64,000 nt of DNA, from contig CM020502.1 of the NCBI GenBank assembly GCA_009823395.1, positions 997,001 to 1,061,000 on the forward strand, given 5' to 3'. The stretch is from Thamnaconus septentrionalis. Lineage: Eukaryota; Chordata; Actinopteri; Tetraodontiformes; Monacanthidae. The position numbers and the translations under genes are program-made. Position 1 is the first letter of the stretch. Each line of letters starts with the position of its first letter. Positions 38,251-50,452 of this stretch are shown here, piece after piece. The notes beneath the pieces are model-generated. The model did no database searches. It was not told the DNA's origin and saw only the letters and a list, made by a program, of their open reading frames with translations.

Positions 38251-41200
38251 TATGTATGTGTATGTGTGTCGAGAGCTGTGTGTTCTACGGTGACAGCTGG
38301 GCGAAGTGTGTGTCAACACATCAGGCTGGTTAACGGTGAGCACACACCAGAGAGAGTGTGTGTGTGTGTGTGGGTCTGTGAGCATGTGCTTTTTCAGGGG
38401 AGCGCAGCAACACTTGACAGGCAAACTGATTGGCCTCAGTATTTTGCACGTGTGGCAACTCATTTGTCGGGAGCGTGTCGCCGCTGCCACCTCTGACTTG
38501 GCATCTCATTAACAGCTCTTAACAGACTCCACAGCCCTCAACCACCTACAATGCAGGAGCCCTAAGGTGTGAACTCCTTAGAGGCAGAAGCACCTTTACA
38601 CAGTGAACTGTGAGACTCTTGACACTCATGCCCACACACACAGAGACATTCAGAAGATTCAATGCTAACGGTGTGAGGGTCTCTCACACATATATATAAT
38701 CCGTCTTTTCTCCCATTGGAAACCTCCAGTGCTGTTCTGTGTTTTTATCAATGTGGAAATGTTCTTCATGCGGTTATAGCATCCATGCTAATACCATTAG
38801 CAGCTATGATTTGTATGATCACTGCTGCATCCCTTTTTTTTTTATCCTTGTCTGTTAGTTTGTTCCTCGCTTTTGTCTCAATTGTTCAACACAATTGTTG
38901 CCTCTTGGTCTCATCATTGGATGCAAATTTAACACAACAACAACAATCAAACAACAAAGACTGACTAAAGCAGCTTTTTGATACTCAGATGTGCCAAAGT
39001 CTAGACTTTGAATTATAGCACAACAGCTCTTTATCATAAGCCTTTCTTTCCAAAGACATTACATACTAAGGTCAGAAGAGAACTTTTTGGATATTTGCAA
39101 CTTCAACACTGTTCAAATGACTGTTTGTTGTTGATGAATGATCAATCTTCTTTGATACTAACGTAGCCTGCAGCCTGACTTTTTGTTTAAAATCGAGTGT
39201 TGACCTCTGTTTTCTTTGGGGGAGTGTGTGTGTGTGTGTGTGTGTTTTCCATTGCCGGTGACACACCCTTTTCCGTAGTCCAGCCCATCCTCTGCATGTG
39301 TGTGATTCCATGATCACAGTCAGTGGGCTCTATATATAGTGCTGCAACCACGAGATACCTGCATTCTCAGAGAGCAAGGGATGACTTCTCACCATCAGTC
39401 AATAAGCAGTACAAGTGTTGCGGTCCTTCACACTGCGTGTTAACGACGGGCTAATGGATCTCAGGAGACAAGTGGAATAACAATGTACCTCATTGAGGGA
39501 CAGGTGCAGAGTGCTGAGCAGTAAATGCCCTGTAATGAACAGATACGACTGTTAAGAGTAGGCAGCCCAGGTGTACTGTGTGAGCAGCTCATTGCCAACT
39601 TATGATGCGTTTCAAGTCAAGAACAATGGGAAAACAAGACGGTTGCACCCGTTGCTATGAGCATCGAAAGCTGCTAGTGAAAAAGTGACGTAATAGTCAT
39701 CAGTAGAAGTAGAATTTGCATGCCCTAGGCATAAGATTTAATTCGCAGAAACATATCAAGTGTCTTTTGCACAGTCAATTTGCAAATTGTTTGGCCATGT
39801 TTGCAGAGTCAGACGTTCGGAGTATCGAGTTTGACCAACTAATGACAAAGCCTGGTCAGAGAACTTGCTCGCAACGCAATTGTTTTACATGCACCAATAT
39901 CTTGTCTTGTTTCGCCCACAATGGGAAGTATGTGCGCTGTTGCGATTGGCACATTTTTAGCAACATAGCTAGGATTGCTACCTCGATCTACACCTTACTC
40001 TGACCCAGTGTGTTTGCGTGACTGGAATTCAGGGGTCCTGAGAAACGGCCTCGTCTGCCGCCCAAGAGTGACAGGACATCTGTGGCCGAACCTCACTGTG
40101 ACTTTTTCACCCCTAAACCCCCCCCCGCCCTCCACCCCCCCCTCCAACCCACACACACACACACACACACTTGCTCATACTTGAAAGCGCACGCATGACA
40201 CACTCATGTTTTCAGTTCAGCGCGGCGAAGCATTGCAATCTGACCCATCTCCCGCTTCAACCGTATTATCCATCCTTGCGAATTTCATCTGGCCTCGCCA
40301 CCTGTTGTCCGTTGTATTTCATCCGGCCCGCAGTGCCGCGCAGCGCATGTAGCTTCCACCCCCATCGTAGGCAACCAGAGCTTACAGCTGTGCCAGAAGT
40401 AGGCATGAGAGCAGACCAAACCCTCTCCCGGAGAGCCAGAAACCCTAGACTGATCTAATTGCGGCCAGCCGTGGCTTGAAACCCGCAGAGTGTCCTCTGG
40501 AGTGCCTAGCGCATAATTTAATCTGGTTGAAAAAATTTTACAGTGTAAACAAACCAATAAAATAAAAAAAGAAGAAGCGGTATCACAGATATGCTTGAAG
40601 TCGGCAGCTTTCAGCATCGATATATACACAGCTCCCTGAGGCAAGCGTTTGTACTTTCAGGTACATGGAATATTATAAGAGACAGTTTACTTGTGAAACA
40701 ATAAAAAGACAGTAAGAGGAAGGAGTCTGTGTTTTATACAATTTTGTTGTGCTCTGACTGAGAAGAACTTGCTGACACAAGATATTTGGGGATTTCAGTT
40801 CATCAATCAAGCAGGTTTCACTCAAAAAATTGATATGTACATAGAAATAAAGGAAGTCTTTATTAGAAGTTAATCCAGAACTGTTCATATATTTTTGCAG
40901 ACTGTTTCATTAAAAAAGAACCAAATTAGACTGAAGAGTTTTTGCTGTGTTGGTTGCTGACTGCACTGGTGTAGTGTCATATCTAACATGCTGGCTCGTG
41001 AGTGAGTGTTTGTGTAGCTTTTGTGTTGTCATTTTACCTCCATCATAGATTCAAAGCTCCCAGAAATCAGAACTTAAAAAACATTATTACTGCAATGAAA
41101 TTTTGTTCTGCAGTGCCTCTCTGATGTAACGACTGAATGAAAATAAAGGAACCTGAAACTGAATCTGAATAAAATGTCCGCTACCTTTTTCTCCACCCTC

Positions 41201-44200
41201 CCCTTCTCCTTCCCCCCAAACCAGATGGTCGCCACAAGGTGGAAGCCACCTGCACGCTGCGTGTCGCCATCATCACCGACGACATGCTGACCAACAGCAT
41301 CACGGTGCGCCTGGAGAACATGTCCCAGGAGCGCTTCCTATCGCCGCTGCTCACCCTCTTTGTGGAAGGGGTAGCCGCCGTGCTCTCCACCCGGCGCGAG
41401 GCCGTGTTCGTCTTTAACATCCAGAACGACACCGACGTGCAGGGCTCCATCCTCAACGTTACCTTCTCGGCCTTGCAGCCTGGCGGCCAGGGTGGCGGCC
41501 AAGGCAAAGCGACATTCTTCCCCTCGGAGGAGCTGCAGGAGCAGATCTACCTCAACCGGACTCTCCTCCGGCTGATATCCTCGCAGGAGGTAAGAGCTCG
41601 GGTGAAATAATCCAACAGCATACAGGCTATGAAAAGAACAGAGGTGGGAAGTAACTTCTGCTTAAGTCTACTGAAGTAGATTTTTCAGGTATCTGTGAGT
41701 TTTATTTTTGATGACTTTTTACTTTTACTCCCTACATTTGCTCACAAATATTTGTACTTTTCACTCCTTACATTGGAATGATACGCTCGTGAGTTTTTCT
41801 GTTAATATATAAGTGAATTATATGTTAGAGGAATATAATTTTAGAGTACCTCTGCTTTAGGGTCACTGTTCAGTTCAGTATAGTCTCACTCCAGCTAAAA
41901 CATGTAGAAAAATAACATTGGTTATTGTTATTAAAAGTTCAATAATGGCTGACTGGTCACAACCATCACCCATTACAGTTTGGTTCTGCTGCAGTTAAAA
42001 ATGAAAAAAAGCTATAGTATTGAGAGTAACAAAGCGGATGTAAGACCTCTCTTCAGTTCAGTCCTGATTATTCTGTCACAACTTTTACATTTTTGCTAAA
42101 ATTATCAGCAAATGTATTGTTTCATTAATGCCAAAAAGATCCATTTACTTTCTTACTTTTACTTGGGTGGAGAATATGAATACTTTTGGCACCTGTGGAA
42201 CTGAGACAGCATCAAGCTTAAACACCTGCTGCCTCTCTCTCCAGGTGTTGCCGTTCGACGACAACATCTGCCTGCGGGAGCCCTGCGAGAACTACATGAA
42301 GTGCGTCTCAGTGCTGAAGTTCGACAGCTCGCCGCCCTTCATCGCTTCCGACACGGTCCTGTTCCGGCCCATCCACCCCATCAACGGCCTGCGCTGCCGC
42401 TGCCCGCTGGGCTTTACAGGCGACTACTGTGAGACCGAGGTGGACCTCTGCTACTCAGGGCCGTGCAAGAACAACGGGCGGTGCCGCAGCCGGGAGGGAG
42501 GCTACACCTGCGAGTGCCTGGAGGACTTCACGGGTCGGTTTTTCTTTTTCTTGTGAGCCATGCCAACAGCGAGGCTCAGAAGTCAGACCTGTCGAGTTAG
42601 ACCAGATTTGAGCCTTGTGACTTGCAGTTTATAGCATGTAGCAGAATTACACAGTAAAATTAGACCGAATCAAAACGAATACATTTTAATAAATGGTATA
42701 TAATAATTAAATAATAAATAATAGTTAATTTAATTTATAATGCACTTTTAATCACAGGACCTCAAAGTGCTACAGGTTAAAGACCATAGTATACGTACAC
42801 AAAAATACACACTTCACATCAACAGTCAAAGGCCTTTTGAATAAAAAGGTCTGTGGAATCCTGAGTTGGTTGTTCTAGCAGAAGCTCGGTCTCCCATCAT
42901 GCAGAGCTTGCTGCTGGTAGTCCTGAGGAGCAAGCTGCCTGCAGATTTGAAGGTTGTGGGTGGAGGATTTTGGAGTGATGAGTTCTTGTAGGTTGGGAGG
43001 TGCATGGGTGTGCTTCAAGCATCTGGGTTTGAGCTAGGGCTGGGCGATATATTGATATAAAAAATCTATCTATGTATTTTTAAATGCGATATGGAATTAG
43101 GCCTTATCGTCAATATCGATATAATTCAGATTTGCTCTGCGATCCTTGCTCCTGGCAAGCTGCATACCCGGAGTGCTTTGCTCTGCCCTCCCTCCTCATG
43201 CACATCACATTCATGCACAGAGGGTGGGAGCGCCGGAACAGAGACCCTGAACCAGCACACGTAACGTAGAAGGTTTTTTGTTCATTTAGTAAGGATCCTC
43301 ATTAGTTTTCAAAACGTGAACACTCTTCTTCCTGGGGTCCACACAAACAGACAATACAATATAATAACATACAATAAAAAAGTTAAAAGTTGAAACTAAA
43401 ACACAACAAAAAACAAAAAATAAATAACCAAAATCTAAACACAAACATCCTAAGCAACAATATTCGCTTCTGCCACTATATCTGTGTGTACTTATTATTC
43501 AGAACAAAATTTTGAGAAAAAATGTCCCTTGGGGCAACATATCCGACCCTGCAGCCTGTTGGCCACTGTTTGTGAAGCGCCAGACCCAGATCTTACGCGA
43601 CACCAGTCCACGTGCACTCAAGCCACCAGTGAAGGCATCCTACCCTCGATTCACCCAAAGTCTTTTATGAACATGCAGAGGCTCATGTTCTTCCCCTTAA
43701 CGAGTGGCACAATGGCTCGTGCGAAACCACCAAAACCGCACTGACGGGTTGTAAAATGTCTCACCGCCTATTGTCAAACTCAAGGTCGACCCCAGTTCAT
43801 GTGGTGTAAGAGTCCCTTGGAACGGGCAAAGCACACACACTGCGAGCACTTACAATAGATTTATGGCTGTACGTCTCCGTGCAGAATGCTGACTGAAGTC
43901 AAGTGTGACCCCCACACAAACATCAAGTTTGAAAGCATGAATTATTAAACTGAAGCAAATGAGTAACAATTTTCAACTTCACCACACATCAACAGGAGAC
44001 TGCTAATGATGTTACGAAAGCAAAAAATAACCACAAATTAATACTTGAAAGAGGTGCAGTTACCAATAATAAAAATAATGTTGGGGTCGCACGATCGTCC
44101 CACCTCCTTCTGTTCTGCTTCACCGAAGCTGAAAACAACTCTTTTTGTCCCAGTGGCCCGATAGTTGTAACCATCACTGTCCACGACGGCACTTAGACAA

Positions 44201-47200
44201 GGTTACATCCCAAAAATATGTAGGGAAAAAACTGGTTGAATGCCAATAGTTGTGCATAGCCTCAAAAATCAACAAAATGTATTTCTTCAGATGTATTTAC
44301 CTCAATTATTCTTTTATAAAGTTTAAAGACCACAGATGTGCTCGTTAAGACGCTTCCATATTCCTTTTTGGTGTTGTAAAAATATTTTTACAAGGAATAT
44401 TTTATGAGGAATCAAATATGTTAAGCTGCACTTGGTTTGACCCTCTTGTACCTCTTCCCCCGAAAAAAAACAGATTTATTGCAGCAACAAAAAAAATAAG
44501 CCACACTATGACTGTTTACACGGTAGTGCAGCTTCAACAGCTTACGGTGATTTAGAGAAGACCCTAAACCCTGCCTGCTTGGAAGCTGCCAGCTCCGCCC
44601 CGCTTTCACATGGCGGTCGAGCTATGAGAAGACTCCAGAGTTTTCATCAAAACCCATTCAAAGCACTTTCTAAAAAATTTCCCAGTGTCAGTGATATTCT
44701 CCTCCCGTGCTCCCCCTCCAATAACATCTGATACCCAACTGTCTCGTCCTCTTAGAGTCCAGAAGGCCTCCGACAGCCACCGTTGCCTCCTCTTCCTTCC
44801 ATCTCTCCCAACACTCCTATCTGCCTCTTTTCTGCTTCTCTTCCTCTGTCTTATCTGATGCAATTACCTGATTACACCCGCCTTTGTCACTCATTGGCTC
44901 GCTCTCGCCTTCCTCTCCTAGCCATGTCCGTCCTCCCCACTCGGCCGTAATGTTCCCCTTACCTGCGTCTCGATGTTCCTGCCTCTTTGAAGGTCACAGT
45001 TCAACTCAAGATAGTCAGGCCCCATCAGGGCCCATTATTGGGCCGATGACAGGGGCCCCTCCTTCTCTGTCCTACTAGGGTTTCCTGCATTACAGCGAAA
45101 CAGATCCCTATAATTCTTCCTCAGAAGAAAGGATTATGCCGAGGAGAGAAGGGCCATTAGCTGATTCCAGGCACTGGTTTTTTGGGGTGCTCGGGTGGAC
45201 AGATCTTGTCAAGTCGACACACAAGACTGCAAGGGGCACCAGAGTATTTATCGCAAATATTATCATAAAAAGAGATAGAGGTCTGTTGGTGTATTTTTGA
45301 AGGAATTTCCCGGGCTGAGACACAGATGTGGGCCCAGTTTACTGCAATCCTGCAGGGTTTGGTATTGATTGAATGTCTAGAAAATACAGATTCTTTATTT
45401 ATCTTATCTTTATTGGCCATCGTGCAGTAGTTTAAATATAGCAATCAACATATGCTAATAAAATATCTTGCTACAAAGCTAAGGTATTCACAGTTTTTAA
45501 TGACACTCATGTGAAGCTATACTGATACCAACATTTCTATTAATATTCTCAATATTTGGCCTACCATTCAGGGATAAAACAATTGGATTCTCATTTGGAA
45601 TTCAAGAAATGTTGACCCACCAAAATAAAAGACTCATAGATTTGACATAAAAGCCAGATTTTGCCGAGTCTGAATTATTCCAGAGGGTTTAAGCTGGGTT
45701 ATAGGCAAGTTCTTTCACAACTGAACTACAAGTCATGGTGAGTCATTGGACTAATAACTCCGGGAATGCAACAAATGGCCATGCAGGGTCACTGCACCTT
45801 TGTTGAGGCACCGCACTCACCACATCAGGGCAAAGAAAATCTCCCCTCTTATCCTCTTGCCCGTACTCTTTACCTCTCCTCATCCCCTTTCCTCTGCCTT
45901 CTGACCAAATATGGCCAAACTGTTGGCCCGCCTTGTCCAAAGGCCCTTTGATTCCCAGACTAGTTCTCCAAACAGGACCTTTTTTTTCTGCACGGCTAAT
46001 GTCTCTGGTCCCAAACGAGTGTTGCAGTTGAGGGCCCTGGCAGTGTGACTGGTGCACCTTGTGTGCATCCGCTCAACTTGCACTCAAAAGTGTCTTGTTG
46101 CAACAAGTGGATTCAGATCAGATGAGTTTGATTCATTTTCACTCTGCAGTATAATAGTGCGCCTCGCGGGAGAGATAGAGCGATAATCAATTGGTGGTAT
46201 GTGCGATGACAGGTCATTATTCATTTATACTGCAGATCCGTCCTCATTTAGCACTGCAGATAACCGTGTCGACTTATAGAATAGCGTGAGTGAAGCTGGC
46301 ATGAGCAAAGATCTGTTGGCATAAGCAAAGATTTTTTTTATTTCAAAAGAATTTAGATTGCAACATCCAAATGTTGCAAGAGAAGCAGCACAATTTACCT
46401 GAACATGTCTTTTTCTGTGAATTCCCCCTGTAGGAGACCACTGTGAGGTCAATGCCTCATCTGGCCGATGTGTGCCGGGTGTGTGTAAGAACGGCGGCAG
46501 GTGTGTGAACCGGCTTGCCGGCGGTTTCATGTGCGAGTGTCCGCCGGGGGAGTACGAGAAGCCGTATTGTGAGATGACCACCCGCAGTTTCCCCGGACAG
46601 TCCTTCATCACCTTCCGAGGCCTCAGGCAGAGGTTCCACTTCACCGTCTCCTTCACGTGAGTTCTTTCTTTCCTCAGCGCCTGAATCCTTTGCGATTTGT
46701 GTTGTTGTTGGTGTTGCGCCCTGAAGGAAAAAATACACCTGATCTAATTTTTCAAATGTCCGTCTGGAAAAGAATCAACCAAACAAAAACAAATTAAAAG
46801 AAATCCTACAAGTTTATTGGACAAAGGGTTCCCCAGACAAGGTTAGCAGGAAAACAGCCATTTACATTTAACACTACCAGCAAAGCAAGTCACTAAAGCA
46901 TCACTGCTGATCGTGACATCCTGCTTTTGTCACAGTAAAACTCTGCCCGTTATTACCACCTCTTTCTCAGAACACTGATCAGACAGAGAAAAAAACAGGA
47001 CTTCTGTATCCAGGTTGTGTTGGCAAATTCTAGCAAAATAAGATCAGGCTTTAGCGAATTGCATTGTGGCAAAAAGTCCAGGTTACGATTCCAAGTCAAC
47101 ACTTTTTTCCTTCTTCTTGTCCACCTAGTGTTACTTAATATTGACTTAATTGACGCAGGACCAAATTGTTTTTATGTTTTTTTCGACAGAGCAGTAAATA

Positions 47201-48680
47201 ATGTTTCAGTTTAAAAGTACAGGTTTGTTTGTTTGTAACCTTTTTTAATCTCGTTAATACACTGAGGCAAGCCTCATTTCAGTGCAGGTAAAACTAGTTG
47301 GCAGCTAATGCTAATGATTGCTGGAGAGAAACTAAACTTTTGACCCTTTTTGTACATTTGGTGGCAAATAAGATATTAAACTCTTCTTATATTCTAAATT
47401 TAACTTGCACATTTACCCCATAGATGTAACACATTTCGTCCCATTATGCAGTTTATTAATACCTTGGTGATGTTTCATGACTCCTGACATAGACCAAAAA
47501 AAATGGTTCAAGCCAACAGAGCTACATGTTTTAGCATTATGTTCAGTAAACAGTCATTTCGAGTAGTGTGGGAGAGACGCACCAATAAACACAGCTCAGC
47601 TCAACTCAGCTCAGCCAGGTATAAAGTGTGTCAGTCGGGGCGTGCCGGGACTTGTAGGCACTTTTCCATTGTGTCTCTGCATCTCAGTCTCACACACGCC
47701 AGAGTTTCCTTGTAAATGCGGCGGGCCCTGAAAACATTTTATTGCGCGACTCTGTTGAAGAGGGAGTGGGGGTCAGGCTGATAAAGTGAGGTCGGAGACA
47801 CGGCGACGGTGAGAACGCCTGGCGGCGAGGTGAAAACAGGAAAGGCAGCGCGATGAGCTTCCCCTTATCAGTGTTTGGCTCCGGCCGTCCTGTCTTCCTG
47901 CCTCGCCGGCCCCGCTGGCATCTGCCGGCTGACTCCTCTGCCCTCACCTTCCCCTACGCAATGCACACACACACACGCAAGCTTGCCCACAAGCAGGTAA
48001 TGCAGCGTCCACACTCATGCATCATCTACAGGCTTCCTCTCTGCGGCTCGGCGGCTTCACGCATCCTGCTTTTCCTTTCCTAGTGACTTTTCCTCAAGAG
48101 CTCTGCCGTCCTTTCTTTCATCACGTTGCCTTCGGCCGCGCTTGTTTTCCTTGGATGGTGCTCAGAAATGTGGCAGGAAACAGCGGAGGAAAACCCACTG
48201 GGGAACGCTTGAGGCTTCCTGACCGCCAACACCAGCCCCCTCCTCCCCGACCCAACCCCCACGATGGGCTTTTGCAGCAAATAAAGAAGCAAACAAACAT
48301 GTGTCCTATTTGTCAAGCTGAGATTCAAAGTAGCCTGTAAAGTTGCCTCAGCTCGTCGTTTGTCTCTTGTTTGTTTCCGTGCAGATTCGCCACCCGGGAG
48401 AGAAACGCTCTGCTCCTCTACAACGGCAGGTTCAACGAGAAGCACGACTTCATTGCCGTGGAGGTCCTCGACGAGCAGATTCAGCTGTCCTTCTCCGGCG
48501 GTGAGCACGGGTCCTTGTTGCGTGTTGCGTGTTACAACAATACCGACAAGCGTTTAATGCATATCGCAAGCTCACCAGCGGTGGCGCTATGCAGCCTCAA
48601 CGTGTCACATCGCATTTAGATAAGAGCAGGTTTATGTGTCTGCGTGTGTCAGAGCATGCATGTATCTGAATGGGGAGACT

Positions 48681-48719
<39 letters not shown>

Positions 48720-48837
48720 GGTGCGTCGGAGAAATGGGTGTGTTGTTCTGAAAGCAGCTGCTTCCACCAGAGAGCGGAGCTGCCAGACTGATTAATGATA
48801 GGACACGCACTGCTCAAGCACAATCAAGACGCACTCA

Positions 48838-48873
<36 letters not shown>

Positions 48874-49852
48874 ATAAACTTTGTTCATGTACACAAATTA
48901 TCTCACGCATAAGGTCAGTGTGTATTTAAACACGCGTGGACTTGCAGCCGTACGATAGTGGGTCAAAGGAATGAATGAATTTTTCTCTCGGGAGCAACCT
49001 TTGTTTTAAAAGTGGCTCAAACTTTCCCATGGCACCGTACAGGAGGAGGAATCCAGCTCCGTGTGATCATGACGGGCGACGAGCCAAGTCCTTGTGCTCC
49101 GATTTCAACTCTGGAAAAAGATTAAAAACACCTCTAATTATGAGCAAAGTCCTCCTGGTTTTTTTTTGTTTTGTTTTTTTTGAAGTTTTGGCGCTAATTC
49201 TTGTAACTTCATTGTCGGAAGTTGGACTTAGATGTATTTACACATACACACACATGCGCACACATGCGCACACGCACGCTCACACACAGGTAGTTGCCTC
49301 GCTGCTCATTGATCTCCAGAGGAGTTTCTTCGTGTCTCAGGCCGCTCCCAACCCCTCAACAAACAGCAGTAATCTCCCTTCCCCAATAAATCAGGTGCCA
49401 TTGTGCACCGCAGTCTTTTCGTCGTCGATGCTCAGGAATAATGCCAACGCCTCCCCACAGGTGATTGATGAGCGGAGTATCGGAGTTCATGTCAAGCTGG
49501 GCCGTCAAGCACGTTACATTACACTTGATGTGAAATGCTGTGTGAGGAAAAATGTTTGAATTTTGTTTGAATGGAAGTTGATGTTGATAGGGTCATGCGG
49601 TTCTTTTCACTCGTTAACTACTCAACTACTTACTACTGCCCTCGGCTCGCTCACAAAGGGATAGCTAAGCTTGAAAAATGAAATATTTCAGTAACATTTC
49701 TTGAGTTTTGTGGCAGTGAAGGATTCCACCCTGTGGAGTGAGGAACAAACACAGGGCGACACATACATACATACATACATACATACATACATACATGTCC
49801 ATACATATACTGGATTGTATGTGTCTTGGTTTTTGTGCATATTAGCACAAAT

Positions 49853-49888
<36 letters not shown>

Positions 49889-50097
49889 TTGGAGTTATAT
49901 TTTACATCTTCTTAGCTGTTGGGCAACATTTCAGCAATTCCAAATGTCAGTTTCTTTCCTCCCACCAGCAAAATATTGATATTTTTTTTTCCCCTCTTTG
50001 CCGTCCAGGCGAGACGAAGACCACGGTGTCGCCGTATGTCCCAGGTGGAGTCAGCGATGGCCAGTGGCACTCAGTGCAGCTGCATTACTACAACAAG
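12550..50097 (+). CDS. celsr1: CELSR1 cadherin EGF LAG seven-pass G-type receptor, N-terminal half (gene continues past window)
   Basis: CELSR1 is the vertebrate Flamingo/Starry night homologue, a plasma-membrane adhesion GPCR whose cadherin repeats pair between cells to pass on planar cell polarity. The six exons seen are 12550-16063, 41225-41589, 42245-42533, 46434-46656, 48385-48500 and 50009-50097. Their phases agree and they encode 1532 codons, about half of a protein near 3000 residues. Order: signal peptide, unique N-terminal region, nine cadherin repeats, linker, EGF-like repeats, and the start of the first laminin-G domain. Adjacent TRMU supports CELSR1 over CELSR2 or CELSR3, as do stretches such as NNYVTNKSNSFP and HDPDVSD. 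Start: the frame is open upstream to 12445, but only through a GTG; 12550 is the first in-frame ATG, has A at -3 and G at +4, and leads straight into a hydrophobic signal peptide. Seven-pass and GAIN regions lie outside the window. Which teleost paralogue (a or b) cannot be decided. Confidence 0.95.
22025..22667 (+). mobile_element. Non-autonomous hAT-like element keeping a BED zinc-finger exon
   Basis: Terminal inverted repeats are TAGGCTTTACACCGATCA on the left and the complement of TGATCGTGTAAAGCCTA on the right. Clusters of GATCGG lie just inside both ends, like subterminal transposase sites. An internal frame (22366-22569) encodes DIAQAICNICNATVPR and NLIRHLEKINTEEHVEF, a BED-type zinc finger as found at the N-terminus of hAT transposases. 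No catalytic domain is present. Flanks are T-rich, and the target duplication is only approximate (GTATTTT-like on both sides). Confidence 0.78.
27951..27983. repeat. (TG)n microsatellite
   Basis: A dinucleotide run of about 16 units in CELSR1 intron 1. Confidence 0.95.
32514..32878. mobile_element. 365-bp inverted-repeat element flanked by TTAA
   Basis: The left end AGCAGCTCTAGGTAA is matched in inverted orientation by TTACCTAGAGCTGCT at the right end. TTAA flanks the element on each side (32510-32513 and 32879-32882), the target signature of piggyBac-type transposition. Near the left end is a perfect 12-bp hairpin: GTTTGCTACGAC, loop AATAAC, GTCGTAGCAAAC (32545-32574). There is no coding capacity, so this is a MITE. 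Confidence 0.8.
38217..38245. repeat. (GT)n microsatellite
   Basis: A run of about 14 units in CELSR1 intron 1. Confidence 0.93.
41225..41589 (+). CDS. celsr1: CELSR1 exon 2: membrane-distal linker after cadherin repeats
   Basis: A 365-nt exon, entered in phase 1 (GAT across the junction) and left in phase 0 at CAG GAG/GTAAGA. It encodes TCTLRVAIITDDMLTNSI, SITVRLENMSQERFLSPLL and LQEQIYLNRTLLRLISSQE, the conserved CELSR region between the cadherin repeats and the first EGF module. A Gly-rich insertion (PGGQGGGQGKA) is longer than the human equivalent as I recall it. The exon is markedly GC-rich against its AT-rich flanks. Confidence 0.95.
41639..42198. mobile_element. MITE-like element with CAGAGGTGGGAAGTAA end in CELSR1 intron 2
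   Basis: The left end CAGAGGTGGGAAGTAA and the right end TACTTTTGGCACCTGTG are roughly inverted copies. The body (ACTTTTACTCCCTACATTT and similar) matches a widespread teleost dispersed repeat that I recognise but cannot name with certainty. It has no coding capacity and fills most of the 655-bp intron. Confidence 0.65.
42245..42533 (+). CDS. celsr1: CELSR1 exon 3: EGF-like modules
   Basis: A 289-nt exon, phase 0 in and phase 1 out (ACG G/GTCGGT). It begins VLPFDDNICLREPCENYMKC, continues RPIHPINGLRCRCPLGFTGD, then YCETEVDLCYSGPCKNNGRC and YTCECLEDFTG. This gives one extended and one standard EGF-like module with cysteine spacing intact. The open frame extends upstream past the acceptor, but that part is intronic. 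Confidence 0.95.
42534..46433 (+). other. CELSR1 intron 3 (3.9 kb)
   Basis: Mostly unique sequence. At 43031 the phrase AGGGCTGGGCGATATATTGA looks like one terminus of a hAT-type element seen in many fish, with no matching right end found. No exon or RNA gene was recognised. Confidence 0.6.
46434..46656 (+). CDS. celsr1: CELSR1 exon 4: EGF-like module and start of laminin-G domain
   Basis: A 223-nt exon, phase 1 in and phase 2 out (TTC AC/GTGAGT). It encodes GDHCEVNASSGRCVPGVCKN, then CVNRLAGGFMCECPPGEYEK (an EGF module), then SFITFRGLRQRFHFTVSFT, the first strands of the laminin-G-like domain. Confidence 0.95.
46657..48384 (+). other. CELSR1 intron 4 (1.7 kb)
   Basis: Splice signals are GTGAGT and GTGCAG. 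The sequence is GC-richer towards its 3' half (47700-48260), with no reading frame that has a recognisable product. Confidence 0.7.
48385..48500 (+). CDS. celsr1: CELSR1 exon 5: laminin-G domain
   Basis: A 116-nt exon, phase 2 in and phase 1 out (GGC G/GTGAGC). It encodes FATRERNALLLYNGRFNEKH and DFIAVEVLDEQIQLSFSGG, central strands of laminin-G domain 1. Confidence 0.95.
48685..48717. repeat. (GT)n microsatellite
   Basis: About 16 GT units in CELSR1 intron 5. Confidence 0.95.
48842..48871. repeat. (CA)n microsatellite
   Basis: About 15 CA units, 125 bp after a GT run of similar length on the same strand, so the two tracts are complementary to each other. Confidence 0.95.
49761..49796. repeat. 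(CATA)n microsatellite
   Basis: Nine perfect tetranucleotide units. Confidence 0.95.
49852..49887. repeat. (CAT)n microsatellite
   Basis: About 12 trinucleotide units shortly upstream of CELSR1 exon 6. Confidence 0.95.
50009..50097 (+). CDS. celsr1: CELSR1 exon 6: laminin-G domain
   Basis: An 89-nt exon, phase 1 in and phase 0 out (AAC AAG/GTAAGT). It encodes TVSPYVPGGVSDGQWHSVQL then HYYNK. In human CELSR1 the next residues are PNIGHLGLPHG; I found no such exon before the window ends. Confidence 0.95.
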
Positions 50098-50452
50098 GTA
50101 AGTAGCACCAACCGGAACAATCATTGACTTTTCAGAGGCAAAGGCCTCACTTGTTGTGACAAGCGTATGTAAAATACGGCTTTCTTTGAGGCTCTCAGGA
50201 GGCCGGTTGACCACGATCTTTGAATCCAGAGATAATTCTCGATGGAGCACGTTTGTTGCTAATCTAGTTTAACTTTGTCGGGTGGGTTTGGGCCCCCACC
50301 TCAGTCACTGCAACGATAAGAGAAACCAGGAGGAGCTCAGTTCTGCCTTGGAAGTTCCAAGGGTCGAAAGTGCAACTACATTTTCCTGACCAGCAAGCAA
50401 ATGGTGTCGTTTTTTTTTGTTTTGTTTTTTAAACATAACATGAAAACACACG

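Larger units (their letters stand above)
16064..41224 (+). other. CELSR1 intron 1 (25.2 kb)
   Basis: The intron begins GTAACA and ends in a pyrimidine-rich tract and CCAG. It contains a BED-finger hAT-like element (22025-22667), a TTAA-flanked inverted-repeat element (32514-32878) and microsatellites. The many small open frames inside lack splice context, domain signatures or coding-like composition, and I call none of them a gene. Stretches low in repeats (for example about 26820-27075) could be conserved enhancers, but that needs alignment. Confidence 0.85.
48501..50008 (+). other. CELSR1 intron 5 (1.5 kb), microsatellite-rich
   Basis: It contains a (GT)n run at 48685-48717, a (CA)n run at 48842-48871, a (CATA)n run at 49761-49796 and a (CAT)n run at about 49852-49887. 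No coding feature was seen; apparent frames rich in Met, Ser or Thr-His are repeat translation. Confidence 0.8.

Noticed and set aside
43084..43269. 61-codon frame after the hAT-like terminus at 43031
   Set aside because: No transposase motif; probably non-coding body of the element.
46225..46738. Minus-strand frames of 93 and 143 codons
   Set aside because: They overlap CELSR1 exon 4 on the opposite strand and have no features of their own.
49761..49887. CRISPR-like regular repeats
   Set aside because: Plain tetra- and trinucleotide microsatellites without spacers, in a vertebrate intron.
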